Positions 53,276 through 62,947 of a stretch of DNA of 64,000 nucleotides are shown piece after piece (the first letter of the stretch is position 1; every line of letters begins with the position of its first letter). A program made the translations under genes and the position numbers. The stretch lies in the NCBI GenBank assembly GCA_963752345.1, contig CAVVYA010000014.1, positions 1-64,000 of the forward strand, read 5' to 3'. Under the pieces are notes generated by a model. It searched no databases. It was not told the origin of the DNA and worked only from the letters and a program-made list of their open reading frames with translations. The stretch comes from CAVVYA01 sp963752345. GTDB taxonomy: Bacteria > Pseudomonadota > Alphaproteobacteria > SMXQ01.

Positions 53276-54904
53276 CCAATGACAAGCTTTCTTTCGCCAA
53301 TTGCCTGATGAGCTGGGGAAATGATTCCAGTTCGCTACGGAACCGCACTTCAATAGATCCGTCTGTTCCGACGGTGATCCGATCTATCACGATCTCAAGA
53401 ACGCGCCTCAAGTCCTCTACCATCGGGCGTGCTTCGGTGCGATCGAAAGACAGTCCCAGCATCAAATGACCGATATGAGCAGCATGACGGGCTTCGTCTT
53501 CTGTTTCTGCCAGTTCGTTCTCTGCGCGTCCCAGGGTGTAGATAAGGTCTCGCACAAGTAAATCCTGTGCCGCCAGCTCGTCACCAACATGCCGTAGATC
53601 GGCGACGATCTTTTCGAGGTGATGCGCCTCCAACCCATAGCTCTTGGCAGCTACAAAACTATCGCTGTGCATGTCTCGTAGTTTCTGGAGCTCACTCAGA
53701 CGAATTTGGGCGGACGTAAGTTGTTCTCGCGCTTGCCCGATCCGAGTGCGCGTGCTCTCCAGTAGGTATTCATACAAGTCATGTTCTTGCAGCTTAGGAA
53801 CAAGATAGTCCGAGGTAGCGTCGAGCACGGTTGACACCGCTTTTTCGTGCCGGACATTTGGATTTTTGCACGAGGGCCCAGTCCGTCGACCGTTGCATGA
53901 CCAGTAGTGAACATTGCGGCGTCCAGTCCGGTGTCGGTATGCCCGCGCGCACCCGCCGCAGAAGATGAGCTTCGTCAAAATGTGATTATGATTACCGGCC
54001 TTGCCTATTTGTCGCCGACTAGAAGCCGAATGGCGTGCGGCCTGATACTCGCTGCTGCTAATTATAGGCGCGGGGAAAATCTTCAGATTAACGCCACGCA
54101 ATTCGCCGTGAGCCAGCGGGTTACTAGCAATTTTCTGAATGGCGCTGCCCTGCCATTCAGTAGCTCCTTCCAAAGTGCCGCCGGTAACCTCCAGCCACTC
54201 TTGGAGTCCAGTCCAACCGCCGAAATACCCCGGGCGAAGTCTCCTAATGGTCCCATCGGCTAATTTCACTCGAACCTTTGGAGGCGGGATGAGTTCAGCG
54301 TTTAATCGCTTTGCTATTTGCGTCCTGCCTCTGCCAGCTAGCGTTTCAGCAAAAATCCTTCTGACCACACCAGCCTCGGGCAGACATTGTTCAAGAGTGA
54401 GGTCAGGTCGGATGCGGTAGCCAAAAGGCGGCTCACCGTATACCCAAAAACCAGCTTGAAACTTTTTCAGCCGAGCTGGATGCGTGCGTTCCCGAATGCG
54501 CTTATGTTCCGCCTCCGCCATGCCAGAAATCAAGGAGCGGTAGAGCGGGTCCTCGAGTTGCGGCTCGCGCAGCGAGAAGTATTCGATTCCTGCGTTCCGA
54601 AGGTCCTTGAGGGCCGTGGCTATTACCGCTTCATCTCGACCGAATCGGTCCACTGAATAAAAGTAGACCTTTTGAAAGCGCCGTTTTTCGGCATCTTGTA
54701 GAAGACGACCGAACGCCATGCGGTCTGCCCGATCGAGAGCGCCACTGACGCCATCATCTCTATAGATCGAACCCGCTAGGTACCCGTGCATCCGTCCTTT
54801 TCCGCTCGCTCTTTGCAGCGCTCGATTTGCGTTTCTATTGATATTTTGTCCGCCCCGGCTTGTTGCAGGGTGCTGACACGGGCATAGATGGCGGCAGTTT
54901 TCAT
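53244..54904 (-). CDS. Serine recombinase (integrase) at the element end, one -1 shift near its start
   Basis: The catalytic domain begins MKTAAIYARVSTLQQ (Ser at residue 11) from ATG 54904. A missing base near 54783 separates this from the rest, which continues YRDDGVSGALDRADR, the recombinase domain (about 165-260), a zinc ribbon with CGGC and C-N8-C (FCGGCARAYRHR, SCNGRRTGPSC), and a coiled coil. Corrected length is 553 residues, a large serine recombinase. If the loss is real the enzyme is dead, since the downstream open frame lacks the active Ser. Confidence 0.88.
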
Positions 54905-55223
54905 TTTCTCATAGGTGCGGTTAATGATGACAACGCATCGCTCTCAGACATGAACTAAGAATCTAAGTCACCTGCATACGTTCGCGCATCCACAAAGAGA
55001 GCGGCGGTATTTCATTTCCGGTTGCAAAGGTGAGAGGGGATAAAACAAGCAGACAGGCGAGGCGTTCGGATCGGACAGGGGGTGTGCTCGACCATGTTGC
55101 ACCAGCGACACAGTTGCCTAATCTTCTAAGCGCTGACTTTGCACCCGGCAATCAGACCCCACATAAAAGGGCTATCGCCACATAGAGTGGCCCCTGCCGA
55201 GACTGCATTTTTCCGGACATCGA
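54905..55223. other. Intergenic region between recombinase and next gene
   Basis: About 320 bp without a supported gene on either strand. Divergent promoters for the recombinase and the gene at 55224 would lie here; no clear -35/-10 pair was recognised. Confidence 0.5.
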
Positions 55224-55856
55224 ATGTTTTCATTACCCGAAACAATCAAGCCCAGAGCCGTTTTATCTGGCATGCGCGATGTTGCACCAGTTATGGAGTT
55301 CTACCGCCCACTCTTCACCGCCATGAAGAACGTATTTGTTTTCGAGGGCATCCATGATCTCCAACACGGAGAGATTACAAGGTCACGCGTCTCAACCTTG
55401 ACCCAAGATGAGCTACTGCGCGTTTACCTGCTCCGGTTGTTGCGTCGGGTAGCGAAGATGGATCACCATGAGCTTTGGTTTGCCTCTATCAACCTGACAT
55501 CCCATGAAGTCGCGAAGCGGCGGGACACCGAAGTTGTAAATAGCATGTTCAAGCGTATGGAGCCCTCTCCTTGGTGGGTCGGTGTCAAAATACCCGGCAG
55601 GGTTCACGGGCCGCACGCACACCTGCACGTGATCTGCGCTGTTCCAATCACCGTGAGGGCTATCACCCAGCTAGCCACCTTCGAAACGCGGCGAAATCGG
55701 TTCAAGCGCCGCAGCGCGCCTCGTTCGGCTTTCATCGAAAGCATATGGGACGTGCAAGGGCTATACGGTTATTTTTGCGGTCGCAAAAATCTTCGTGTCC
55801 CCGGCGCTAAGGTGATCGCATCCAAGAGAGTTAAATCCCGCACTGCCCTTTGCTGA
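55224..55856 (+). CDS. Unknown protein with a HUH-like motif
   Basis: 210 residues. The central HGPHAHLHVICAV contains a His-hydrophobic-His pair flanked by hydrophobic residues, as in HUH endonucleases, and a Tyr-containing VQGLYGYFCGRKNLR lies about 65 residues later where a catalytic Tyr would be expected. An alpha/beta core (LWFASINL, WWVGVKIPG) is compatible. It may be a replication or transfer initiator of the element, but this rests on short motifs only. Confidence 0.55.
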   Translation: MFSLPETIKPRAVLSGMRDVAPVMEFYRPLFTAMKNVFVFEGIHDLQHGEITRSRVSTLTQDELLRVYLLRLLRRVAKMDHHELWFASINLTSHEVAKRRDTEVVNSMFKRMEPSPWWVGVKIPGRVHGPHAHLHVICAVPITVRAITQLATFETRRNRFKRRSAPRSAFIESIWDVQGLYGYFCGRKNLRVPGAKVIASKRVKSRTALC

Positions 55857-55890
55857 ATCAGAGCGCGCGCGGAGCGTGATTTTTGGTTTC

Positions 55891-55945
55891 TCCGCTGGGG
55901 GGTAGCTCCGCACCTCTGTATTGCCCCGTAGTCACCAGACAGCTT
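55891..55945. repeat. Hairpin repeat copy A
   Basis: TAGCTCCGCACC ... GTCACCAGACAGCT, the most diverged of four copies (A-D), 35 bp after the HUH-like gene. See copy D for the best-preserved form. Confidence 0.55.
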
Positions 55946-56099
55946 TCTAGCCGCTGACCATGTGGCAATCAGCCGCATAACGGCGTAAGCCGCGAGCAAC
56001 TTACCCGTTCACGTTCCTCGTCGCTCTGTGTTGCAGCGCTTGCAGTCCCGGCGCGATGTCCATCACGGCACCCACCGACCGGTTTCGAAAGCTGGTTGA

Positions 56100-56132
56100 C
56101 ATTAAAAAAAACGGGCACCTACCCGGGTGCAG
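56100..56132 (-). terminator. Rho-independent terminator, minus strand
   Basis: On the minus strand GCACCCGGGTAGGTGC forms a five-pair stem and is followed by CCG and eight T. It would end transcripts from the XRE remnant at 56303. Confidence 0.6.
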
Positions 56133-56212
56133 CACCATGGTCCTCTCATTGGCCAGCCATTTTCGATGGCCCCGAAATCGGATATCCGCGCAAACGAGTT
56201 AAATCTTGCGCT

Positions 56213-56290
56213 GTGCGCGTTTTAGCCCGCGTGCGCTGGGTCATAGCTTCCCACCGTGCAGATGCTCTCCCAGACTCACCGGAGAGCGTC
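56213..56290. repeat. Hairpin repeat copy B
   Basis: Contains GCGCGTTTTAGCCCGCGTG then CGCTGGGTCATAGCTTCCCACC ... CTCACCGGAGAGC. It lies 12 bp beyond the 3' end of the XRE remnant, the same relative place as copy D to the intact XRE gene. Confidence 0.65.
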
Positions 56291-56302
56291 GCAGCCTTGC
56301 GC

Positions 56303-56500
56303 TAGGCCTTCCAATGCTGCCGAAGTGCATCTACCAATTCAGCGCCAACCGGAGGTCATCACTGCGCAATGCGCCGACGGTGTCGCGCAGCTTCTCTTCG
56401 AGCTCCTGCCGGGTAGCTCGCTGTGGTCCCACTTAGGCCTTCGAAGAAATATGTCATCGGCACGCTGACCACGCGCGGATGACAGCGACGCGAGTTCCGT
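56303..56500 (-). pseudogene. Remnant of an XRE-family regulator (relative of 60208-60558)
   Basis: Nucleotide identity to the intact XRE gene is clear from VPMTYFFEGLSG to the stop, including ELEEKLRDTVGALRSDDL and DALRQHWKA, but at least two indels (one of about seven bases near 56418, one near 56327) break the frame, and the helix-turn-helix half is missing. Confidence 0.75.
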
Positions 56501-56604
56501 CTTTTTCGGGCTATGTCCTGATCTTTAGCCGCCATTAGCAAGCGATTTCCGTGCCCTTGGATGGCCTTGATTGGGCTAGGCGCTAGGGATGTAGGGCGCA
56601 TGGG

Positions 56605-56970
56605 TTAGGCGCTTCCAGCGCTCAGTTTTCGAAGAGCGGCCCTGCGCGCTTCAATGACGCGGTTCCACTCACCAAACACGCCCAGCGTCTGGATGAGAAC
56701 GCTCTGGATGACGCACAGGAATTCCTTCTCGGTGAACCCCAATCGCTCACCTCCTTCCTTTTGCCATAGCGGGTACAAGACCGAGAATTGATCACTCAAG
56801 GTCTTCTCGCGTGTGAGACCCATGCCGGTCGTGTTCCGGCTGATGGTCGCATGCGTCGTCCCGTATTTTTCTGCGAGTTTTTCCATTGAAGTCCGACTCT
56901 CCACGTAGTCTACTCGCATCATCAGCTTCTGCATCGGCCGTAACGGCCGCGATTTCATGTCTGTTGGCAT
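56605..56970 (-). CDS. Small helix-turn-helix protein, unknown
   Basis: 121 residues from ATG 56970. MEKLAEKYGTTHATISRNTTG is a likely helix-turn-helix; the C-terminal half is helical (GFTEKEFLCVIQSVLIQTLG). Possibly a regulator of the element. A longer start at 57081 is open but overlaps the promoter region of the next gene. Confidence 0.6.
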   Translation of the reverse strand: MPTDMKSRPLRPMQKLMMRVDYVESRTSMEKLAEKYGTTHATISRNTTGMGLTREKTLSDQFSVLYPLWQKEGGERLGFTEKEFLCVIQSVLIQTLGVFGEWNRVIEARRAALRKLSAGSA

Positions 56971-57112
56971 GTGAGCTCTGTACAGCAAGTCGCCATGTAC
57001 GCACAAGCGGGCAAGACGTACAGCGTGCCGGCATCTCCGCGCCTGCGCGGTGTTGGTCTCGAACTTGGGCGGCATGTGCAATGCGTTATCAGCTCAATCA
57101 AAGGCGCGTCAT

Positions 57113-57532
57113 ATGACGAATGAAGATCAAGTCGAGATGTTTAAAGCCGTAGTCACCTTCGCCACGCTAGCGATTAAAAGCATCATCGTGGTGAATGGCG
57201 CAGCGGTGATTGCTCTTCTGGCTTTTCTCGGAAACATATGGGACAAAAACGGCTCTGCCGCGATCATTACGGCGGCCGGTAGCAGCCTGGGCCATTTCGT
57301 TTATGGACTGATCTGTGGAGTTGCGACGGCGGCGTTCAGCTATCTTGCGCAGGTAGTGTTCGCGGAAGTTCAGCGGGGACCCAGCGGGCGCGTCTTGTCG
57401 GGAGAAGTGTTGCGAGTTGTCGCTGTCACGTTGGCGATTGCGGGCTTGGTATTCTTCGCGCTAGGCGCGCGTGATGCGCATAAAGCCCTGCTAATACCGC
57501 CACCAGTTGTAACCCCCCAACCCGTGGGGTGA
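57113..57532 (+). CDS. Small membrane protein, unknown
   Basis: 139 residues with four hydrophobic segments: IIVVNGAAVIALLAFLG, a Gly/Ala-rich helix around FVYGLICGVATAAFSYLAQV, and VVAVTLAIAGLVFFALGA near the end. The N-terminus is acidic and the C-terminus proline-rich. Divergent from the helix-turn-helix gene. No family recognised; similar holin-like proteins occur in mobile elements. Confidence 0.6.
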   Translation: MTNEDQVEMFKAVVTFATLAIKSIIVVNGAAVIALLAFLGNIWDKNGSAAIITAAGSSLGHFVYGLICGVATAAFSYLAQVVFAEVQRGPSGRVLSGEVLRVVAVTLAIAGLVFFALGARDAHKALLIPPPVVTPQPVG

Positions 57533-57558
57533 ACCAAAAATAGGGCCAGCTTTTGCCG

Positions 57559-57640
57559 TGCGCATTTTAGCCTGCTTGCGCTGGGGTAGTAGCTCGCCAC
57601 CCAACAGCTGGGTTTCCAGAGTCACCAGCGAGCTTGTCCG
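57559..57640. repeat. Hairpin repeat copy C
   Basis: CGCATTTTAGCCTGCTTGCG, then CTGGGGTAGTAGCTCGCCACC ... GTCACCAGCGAGCT. Arms AGCTCGC and GCGAGCT are fully complementary. It lies 27 bp after the membrane-protein gene; no XRE gene follows. Confidence 0.7.
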
Positions 57641-57938
57641 CGGCCGTGTTGCAGCGGCCCGTGGCTCCGGCAATGGCTGACGTTCAAGAGTGCTTCCAAC
57701 AGAGGCAGGCCGGCGAGCTCTCGCTGTCTGATTTCGCCGCAACGAGCCTCGGCGAGATACGGGAGTTTTGCGGCATTAGGTAGCAAACGCACCTAGCGCC
57801 GGGCCATGGCTCCGGCGCAACACTTCCCGAAATAATCACAAGTAAACCTGCCGCTCTCTACGGGTAGCGGGGGAATGACTGGCGGACACAAGATTTGCCC
57901 AGCGGAGCTCGACTTCGAACCTCAGGTAAGTCAGGCAA
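57641..57938. other. Intergenic region before the methyltransferase
   Basis: About 300 bp without a supported gene. Confidence 0.5.
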
Positions 57939-59739
57939 GTGATTGACTTCGAAGACTCTTCGAAAAACAATCCACAGCAAATAACCTGGGGGGACAGCGA
58001 AATGGGGAACAAGCTCTATTTCGGCGATAATCTTGATATTCTTCGGGAATACATCCCGGATGAAAGCGTTGATCTGGTTTACCTAGATCCGCCATTCAAT
58101 AGTCAGCTTCAATACAACGTTCTGTTCAAAACGCCCACCGGCGATGGTGCGGGTGCGCAGGCCGGAGCTTTCCTGGATACGTGGCGTTGGAGTGATGAAG
58201 CTGAATGGTCATTCCTCGAAATCATGCGGCTTGGAGGCGGCACCGCTCGATTTATTGACGCGCTTAGATCGGCGCTGGGGGAGAGCGATATGATGGCGTA
58301 TCTCGTCATGATGGCAGTGAGGCTCCACACTTTGCACCAGAAGCTGAAGCCGAACGGCTCCCTGGTGCTGCACTGTGACCCAACTGCAAGCCACTATCTC
58401 AAACTGCTGCTGGATGGAATCTTCGGGCCAGACAAGTTTATGAATGAAATTGTTTGGCAGCGATCCACGGGAAAATCGCTCATGACGAAGCGTCTCCCCA
58501 CCAACCACGATGTTCTCCTCGTCTATGGAGGCGATAAGCGGGTGTGGAACAATGATGAAGCTTTCCTTCCCTACGACGCAAATAATCTCCCTGAGAAGAC
58601 GGCGGAAAAGTACTGCCACGTTGATGCTGATGGTCGCCGATATCAATTGGATAATCTGATCAATCCAAATCAGGACCGACCAAATCTCACCTATGAATTT
58701 CTTGGCGTCACGCGCGTATGGCGATGGACTAAAGACCGCATGCAGAGAGCTTACAATGAGGGATTGGTGGTGCAGAGCGCGCAGGGTCGCGTGCCGCGCC
58801 TGAAGCGTTATTTGGATCAACAGCGCGGCCTGCCACTGAGTGACCTTTGGTCAGACATCCCGCCGCTTAACTCACAAGCCCGCGAACGCTTAGGCTATCC
58901 GACACAGAAGCCGCTAGCACTCTTGGATCGGATCATTCGGTTGGCATCGCTGCCGGGGCATACTGTCCTAGATCCGTTTTGCGGCTGTGGCACTACGGTC
59001 GAAGCGGCGCAGCGGGCGGGTCGAAAATGGATTGGTATCGACGTTGCCGTTCACGCGATCAAGGTCATAGAAGCGCGGTTGGACGAGCGATTCGACGGCA
59101 AGGCCAAATACAAGATGGAGGGGATGCCCGCGGGACTTTGAGTCCGCCGTGAAGCTTGCAGAACGGGACAAATACCAGTTTCAATGGTGGGCGAACTATC
59201 TTTTCAACCCCCATGCGCTACGCGAGCAAAAGAAAGGCGCTGATCGTGGCGTCGATGGAGAACTATTTTTCCCAAATGGTCCGGGGCGACCATGGGGCAG
59301 AATGCTAACCTCTGTTAAGGGCGGTGATGCAGTTGGTCCTGGGATGGTGAGGGATTTCCGAGGCGTTCTTGACCGCGAAAAAGCAGAAGTAGGTTTATTT
59401 ATCTGCTTAAGGAAGCCGACACGAGAAATGACAAGGGAAGCCTCGTCGTCCGGTTTTGCTGACACCGTTCATGGGGATATCCCCCGATTGCAGATTGTCT
59501 CCATTGAAGAGTGGTTTGCGGGGAAACGCCCGGCGTTGCCGCCTCTGGAACATCTCCCATCCGCCGCGATTGCTCAAACAGTTCCGCGCCGTGCCGGTAG
59601 TCCAAAGGTGGATTCCAATCAGCCGGAATTGCCACTCAGTTTCATTGGGGGCAAAGAAGGGAAAGCCATTACTCGGCATTTCAATCCGGCTATGGTCAAG
59701 TCGCAGTCAGAAGCACGGCAGAAGAATCTGGCGGTCTGA
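57939..59739 (+). CDS. Fused DNA methyltransferase-restriction endonuclease, split by one +1 shift
   Basis: The N-terminal part is a beta-class amino-methyltransferase: VDLVYLDPPFNS (about residue 50) precedes the SAM motif LDPFCGCGTT (about 344). The open frame ends at 59141, but the next frame continues DFESAVKLAERDKYQFQWW and then KGADRGVDGELFF and MLTSVKGG, a PD-(D/E)XK nuclease arrangement. One extra G near 59133 explains the split; corrected length is 599 residues. Proteins of this family carry both domains on one chain. GTG 57939 is kept because QITWGDSEMGNKLYFGDN matches family N-termini; ATG 58002 is the alternative. Confidence 0.85.
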
Positions 59740-59743
59740 TCAG

Positions 59744-60067
59744 CTAGTTCGTGATCTCCCAAAGCTGGTGCTGCCCTTCCCGCTTGAGCGAGCGCATCAG
59801 CCCTTTAGTCCTGTGGTGCCTCAAGCAAGACTGCACTCGCTTGCCGACGGTTTTCACAAGCCGCGCATCCGCCCTGTTCAACCCGCGATCAGTCATGACG
59901 AACTGCGCCAATTCTTGGCCGGTCATCCGGCCTCTCTCACGGACGCAGAACACAATCCGCGACACTTCGCCTTTGAACGCCGTGTGACCGGCGGCAACGG
60001 TTTTGGCTTGATGTCTTCTGGATTGATATCGGGTACGACACGCCGCAGCAGATCCACACTTATCCAA
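59744..60067 (-). CDS. Conserved small protein of unknown function, HTH-like
   Basis: 107 residues. The C-terminal part GRMTGQELAQFVMTDRGLNR and KRVQSCLRHHRTKGLMRS is basic and helical, like a winged-helix DNA-binding end with QHQLWEI strand. Similar short proteins are frequent in alphaproteobacterial mobile elements. It is convergent with the fused R-M gene, 4 bp apart. Confidence 0.65.
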   Translation of the reverse strand: MDKCGSAAACRTRYQSRRHQAKTVAAGHTAFKGEVSRIVFCVRERGRMTGQELAQFVMTDRGLNRADARLVKTVGKRVQSCLRHHRTKGLMRSLKREGQHQLWEITN

Positions 60068-60115
60068 TGAGGGTCACTGACCGGGTAATGACCGAAGGGT
60101 CAGACTTCGCGCTGG

Positions 60116-60200
60116 GTGCGTTTTCGCTTCCGTGCGCTGGGGTAGTAGCTTCCTACCCACCTCCGCGTTCTTGAGAGTCACCGGAGAGCTTCTCCGCGGC
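60116..60200. repeat. Hairpin repeat copy D
   Basis: CGTTTTCGCTTCCGTGCGCTGG, then GGTAGTAGCTTCCTACCCACC ... GAGAGTCACCGGAGAGCT. It ends 8 bp beyond the XRE stop. Imperfect arms AGCTTCC and GGAGAGCT pair. Confidence 0.7.
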
Positions 60201-60207
60201 CCTTGCT

Positions 60208-60558
60208 CTACGGCTTCCTGTGCTGTCGTAGCGCGTCAACCAATCTAAGCGCCAACTGCAGGTCATCACTGCGCAACGCTCCAATCGTGTTGCGCAGCTT
60301 CTCCTCGAGCTCCTGTTGATCCCGGGTGGCTCGCTTGGGCCCACTCAGGCCTTCGAAGAAGTAGGTCATCGGCACGCCGACTACGCCGGCGATGTCCGAC
60401 AAGGTCTCCAAACCCGTTAGCGCGAACCCGCGCTCGATGTTTGAGACGGTCTCGACTGCTTTCCCGATTTTCTCGGCCAGCTCTTCCTGCGTAAAGCCCT
60501 TGCGCTGGCGCGCAGCCTTCACCTTAACACCGATATGAGACTTCAAGTCCATGGCCAT
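60208..60558 (-). CDS. XRE-family transcriptional regulator
   Basis: 116 residues from ATG 60558. Helix-turn-helix (about 8-65): IGVKVKAARQRKGFTQEELA and VETVSNIERGFALTGLETL, then a conserved PMTYFFEGLSG and a helical tail. Typical Cro/cI-like repressor of an element. A 6-bp palindrome overlaps its own start. Confidence 0.85.
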   Translation of the reverse strand: MAMDLKSHIGVKVKAARQRKGFTQEELAEKIGKAVETVSNIERGFALTGLETLSDIAGVVGVPMTYFFEGLSGPKRATRDQQELEEKLRNTIGALRSDDLQLALRLVDALRQHRKP

Positions 60559-60559
60559 A

Positions 60560-60578
60560 CCCGGATTGTGATTCCGGG
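60560..60578 (-). promoter_or_regulatory. Possible autoregulatory operator of the XRE gene
   Basis: CCCGGA-TTGTGAT-TCCGGG directly precedes the ATG at 60558 and covers the ribosome site. XRE repressors often bind such palindromes. Confidence 0.5.
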
Positions 60579-60714
60579 CTAGCGCTAAGAACACGATGCG
60601 AGATTGCGGAAAAAATAAGCGCCACGTATTTACATAGCGACAGGGATCTAAATCGCTGTGCCTCAGCTTGATCCTGGCGGAGGCCTGTTCATTACATACA
60701 GAGGGGTTTGTTGT

Positions 60715-61295
60715 ATGCGTTCGTTGCTTTTGATCGTGCCCGCGCTGTTGCTGGCTGGATGTAACTCACCACTCAATACCGGCAGAGGTCTTCTGCCACG
60801 CACAACGCCATATCCCGCAGCCATAGCCCCCGCCCGCGCGCAACAGCCGGTTGATCCGAGAGCTGCCGCGATGGACAACGGCGCTGGTGTCATGAAACCT
60901 GCCCCGGAGTTCGCGGGCCAATTGTGGTCTGGAATGACAAATACACCGGAAAGGCAAAACGGCTTTATTTCGATGAAAAGGGCTGGGCGAACGACATCAA
61001 GGATGATGATGACGGAAATCAGTATTTCACTGTCCGGAATGACGGTCCTGCTGATGCGATCTACATGCGACCAGATGGCACGTTCCCGACCATCATAGAA
61101 GGCAGGGCTCAGACCGCTAGCGAGGCGGCGACGTTGATCGAGTTCGCCCGCGGCAATCTCAAAGAGTCGCACAAGCAGCAGTGCATTTCGAAGGTTAAAA
61201 GGGTCTCCTCGACCCGACATCCCTTGTCCTCACGCGGCCGCTGGCGATCAATGAAGAAGACATCGGACGCCGACCAAGAAGTGGAGTCCAACTGA
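60715..61295 (+). CDS. Lipoprotein of unknown function, one -1 shift
   Basis: ATG 60715 gives a signal peptide with lipobox LLAGC (Cys near 15). After PEFAG (about 60921) the frame must change for VVWNDKYTGKAKRLYFDEKG and YFTVRNDGPADAIYMRPDG to follow; one base appears missing. Corrected length is 193 residues. The charged beta segments look like a real folded domain. No family recognised. Confidence 0.55.
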
Positions 61296-61568
61296 AGGCA
61301 TCAGTCACGGCGCGATCCCGAGGGGGCAGCATCGTCCCTGCGGCTATGCACTGTTTCCTCGTCAAGGACGGAAGTGCGCTTAGGATGCGATCTGCATTCT
61401 TGATCAACTGATTGCAGTCACCCACGCTGGGCTTTTCCGGCGTGGGTGAAAAACGCGAATTCTAGCCGTTGGTAGGAATTAAGTTTTAAGGAAATAGGGA
61501 AGCCCGACCCGGTCGATTCTGCGGCGCCGCTCAACGAAGGCTTACCCGGAGCACGTCAGCGGCCGATT

Positions 61569-62142
61569 TCATTCCGTGCTTTTCAAGATAGGGAAGAGAT
61601 ACTCGTAAGGTGGATGATTGGACTTGTAAGCGTCTGGTCCACCGACCGTGCTAAGGCCTCCGCCAGGTCCAACCGAAAGCCCACCTCCCGGTCCAACAGA
61701 GAGACCACCACCCGGACCGGCGCTAAGGCCGCCACCCGGACCGACGCTAAGGCCGCCACCCGGACCGACGCTAAGGCCACCACCCGGGCCTACCGAACAG
61801 CCACCACCCGGGCCCACCGACATCCGCCCGCCTGGTCCTGCAGATGCTCCACCACCTTCCCGCGCTCAGGCCGCCGCCGGGTCCAACCGATTGGCCGCCG
61901 CCCCGTCCCACTGGGATTTTCGGGGCTACATTTGTTCCTCGCGGTGTTAAATCGGGATAACAACACGACGTCACCAATTGCGGAGTTTGGCCGTAGCCCA
62001 GCTCTCCACAATGACCCTGCCCGAACCACTCCACCTTAAGGTCCGCCTCACAAACGTGGAGTTTTGACGCGCATTTGTCGTCATCTGCATCAAAGTCGAT
62101 GCTTAAATGCGCGTTCTGCATCAACAGGACTCGCTGATGCAT
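61569..62142 (-). CDS. Glycine-rich protein with about ten 8-residue repeats, frame disturbed once
   Basis: Repeats of the form SVGPGGGL (24 bp each) run from about 61650 to 61900; the N-terminal part (about 60 residues, with CASKLHVCEADLKVEWFG) and the tail PDAYKSNHPPYEYLFPIL are not repetitive. Near 61869 one base too many (or two too few) breaks the frame within a repeat. Corrected length is about 190 residues. Similar GPGGG-repeat proteins exist in Rhizobiales with unknown role. The start may also be ATG 62121. Confidence 0.6.
61650..61905. repeat. 24-bp tandem repeats coding for SVGPGGGL units
   Basis: Repeats of GCCGCCACCCGGACCGACGC plus CTAAG/CTACC variants; neighbouring copies differ by a few bases, and unit length stays 24 bp, which keeps the frame. 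Confidence 0.75.
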
Positions 62143-62438
62143 AACGCTGATGCCTGTAAAGCATTGATATTATTAGTTATTTCTTTGAATGCACAATTAG
62201 TGATGCGTTTTGATTCAAATCCAGGTCCGGGACTGTACAAAATTCGGAATAGCCTTTGTATATCAATCCATTAGGCTTATCGGTGACTAAAGGTAATCAT
62301 TGGATCAAGGGGTCCTAACGCGAGCATTCCTGCGACTTGCGCTGGCTGCGCTCTTTCTTTGCAAGCCCTCTACGCATGGAGCCGTGGATGGAGGGCTAAC
62401 TCACTCGACCTCCCCAGTGATGGGCAGACCCGCGGTTT
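62143..62438. other. AT-rich intergenic region
   Basis: About 300 bp without a supported gene; 62150-62260 is the most AT-rich part of the window. Confidence 0.5.
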
Positions 62439-62597
62439 TTAGGTAGGCAGCAATGGTACGCGTACCATCGCCTCAACACTGTAGGATTCCTTGTCGATTG
62501 GATCGTAAGCCCTCGCCGCCTGGACCGCTTGGGCAAGAGCAGTAGGGCTAACGTCGTCAATCGATCCGATGAAGATCGTCTTTTCGGTCTCGGTCAT
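62439..62597 (-). CDS. Small acidic protein, unknown
   Basis: 52 residues from ATG 62597 with GGGGGTG before it: MTETEKTIFIGSIDDVSPTA and a helical ALAQAVQAARAYDPID. No family recognised. Confidence 0.5.
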   Translation of the reverse strand: MTETEKTIFIGSIDDVSPTALAQAVQAARAYDPIDKESYSVEAMVRVPLLPT

Positions 62598-62657
62598 CGC
62601 ACACCCCCGTAGAGCTAACGATGATCCGCCCAAGCGATCCCCAGCACAAGGCGTCGT

Positions 62658-62913
62658 TTAGAGCGTCTCTTGGAGGCGCGCGGCGATTTCCTGCGCATCG
62701 CTCCACAGCTTCAAGTCGTCTTCAATTAATCGAATTTTGGTCTCTCGTGAAAGCTGGTGGAGTTCGCCGACCGCCAAGCTTTTGATGTCCTCTCGTATTC
62801 CCTCAGGGATGGCGTAGAATCGCACAACCTCGCCCGCAACATCTCGGCCAAGCAGGCCAATCCTTGCGCCGCACCAGGGTGTGCTCATTGACCAGGAACG
62901 GCCACGCGCGCAT
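62658..62913 (-). CDS. Small protein, unknown, one +1 shift
   Basis: 84 residues after removing one base near 62862. MRAWPFLVNEHTLVRRKIGL is followed by a beta strand and two long helices (IREDIKSLAVGELHQLSRET and DDLKLWSDAQEIAARLQETL). No family recognised. It is divergent from the nuclease pair. Confidence 0.5.
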
Positions 62914-62947
62914 TCCAGGCCTTCTAGATGACGAGCGCCCACCCTTT

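Noticed and set aside
55891..60200. Hairpin repeats as integron attC sites
   Set aside because: No GTTRRRY / RYYYAAC core pairs and no integron tyrosine integrase in view.
61650..61905. CRISPR array
   Set aside because: Units are 24-bp tandem copies without spacers and code for protein in frame.
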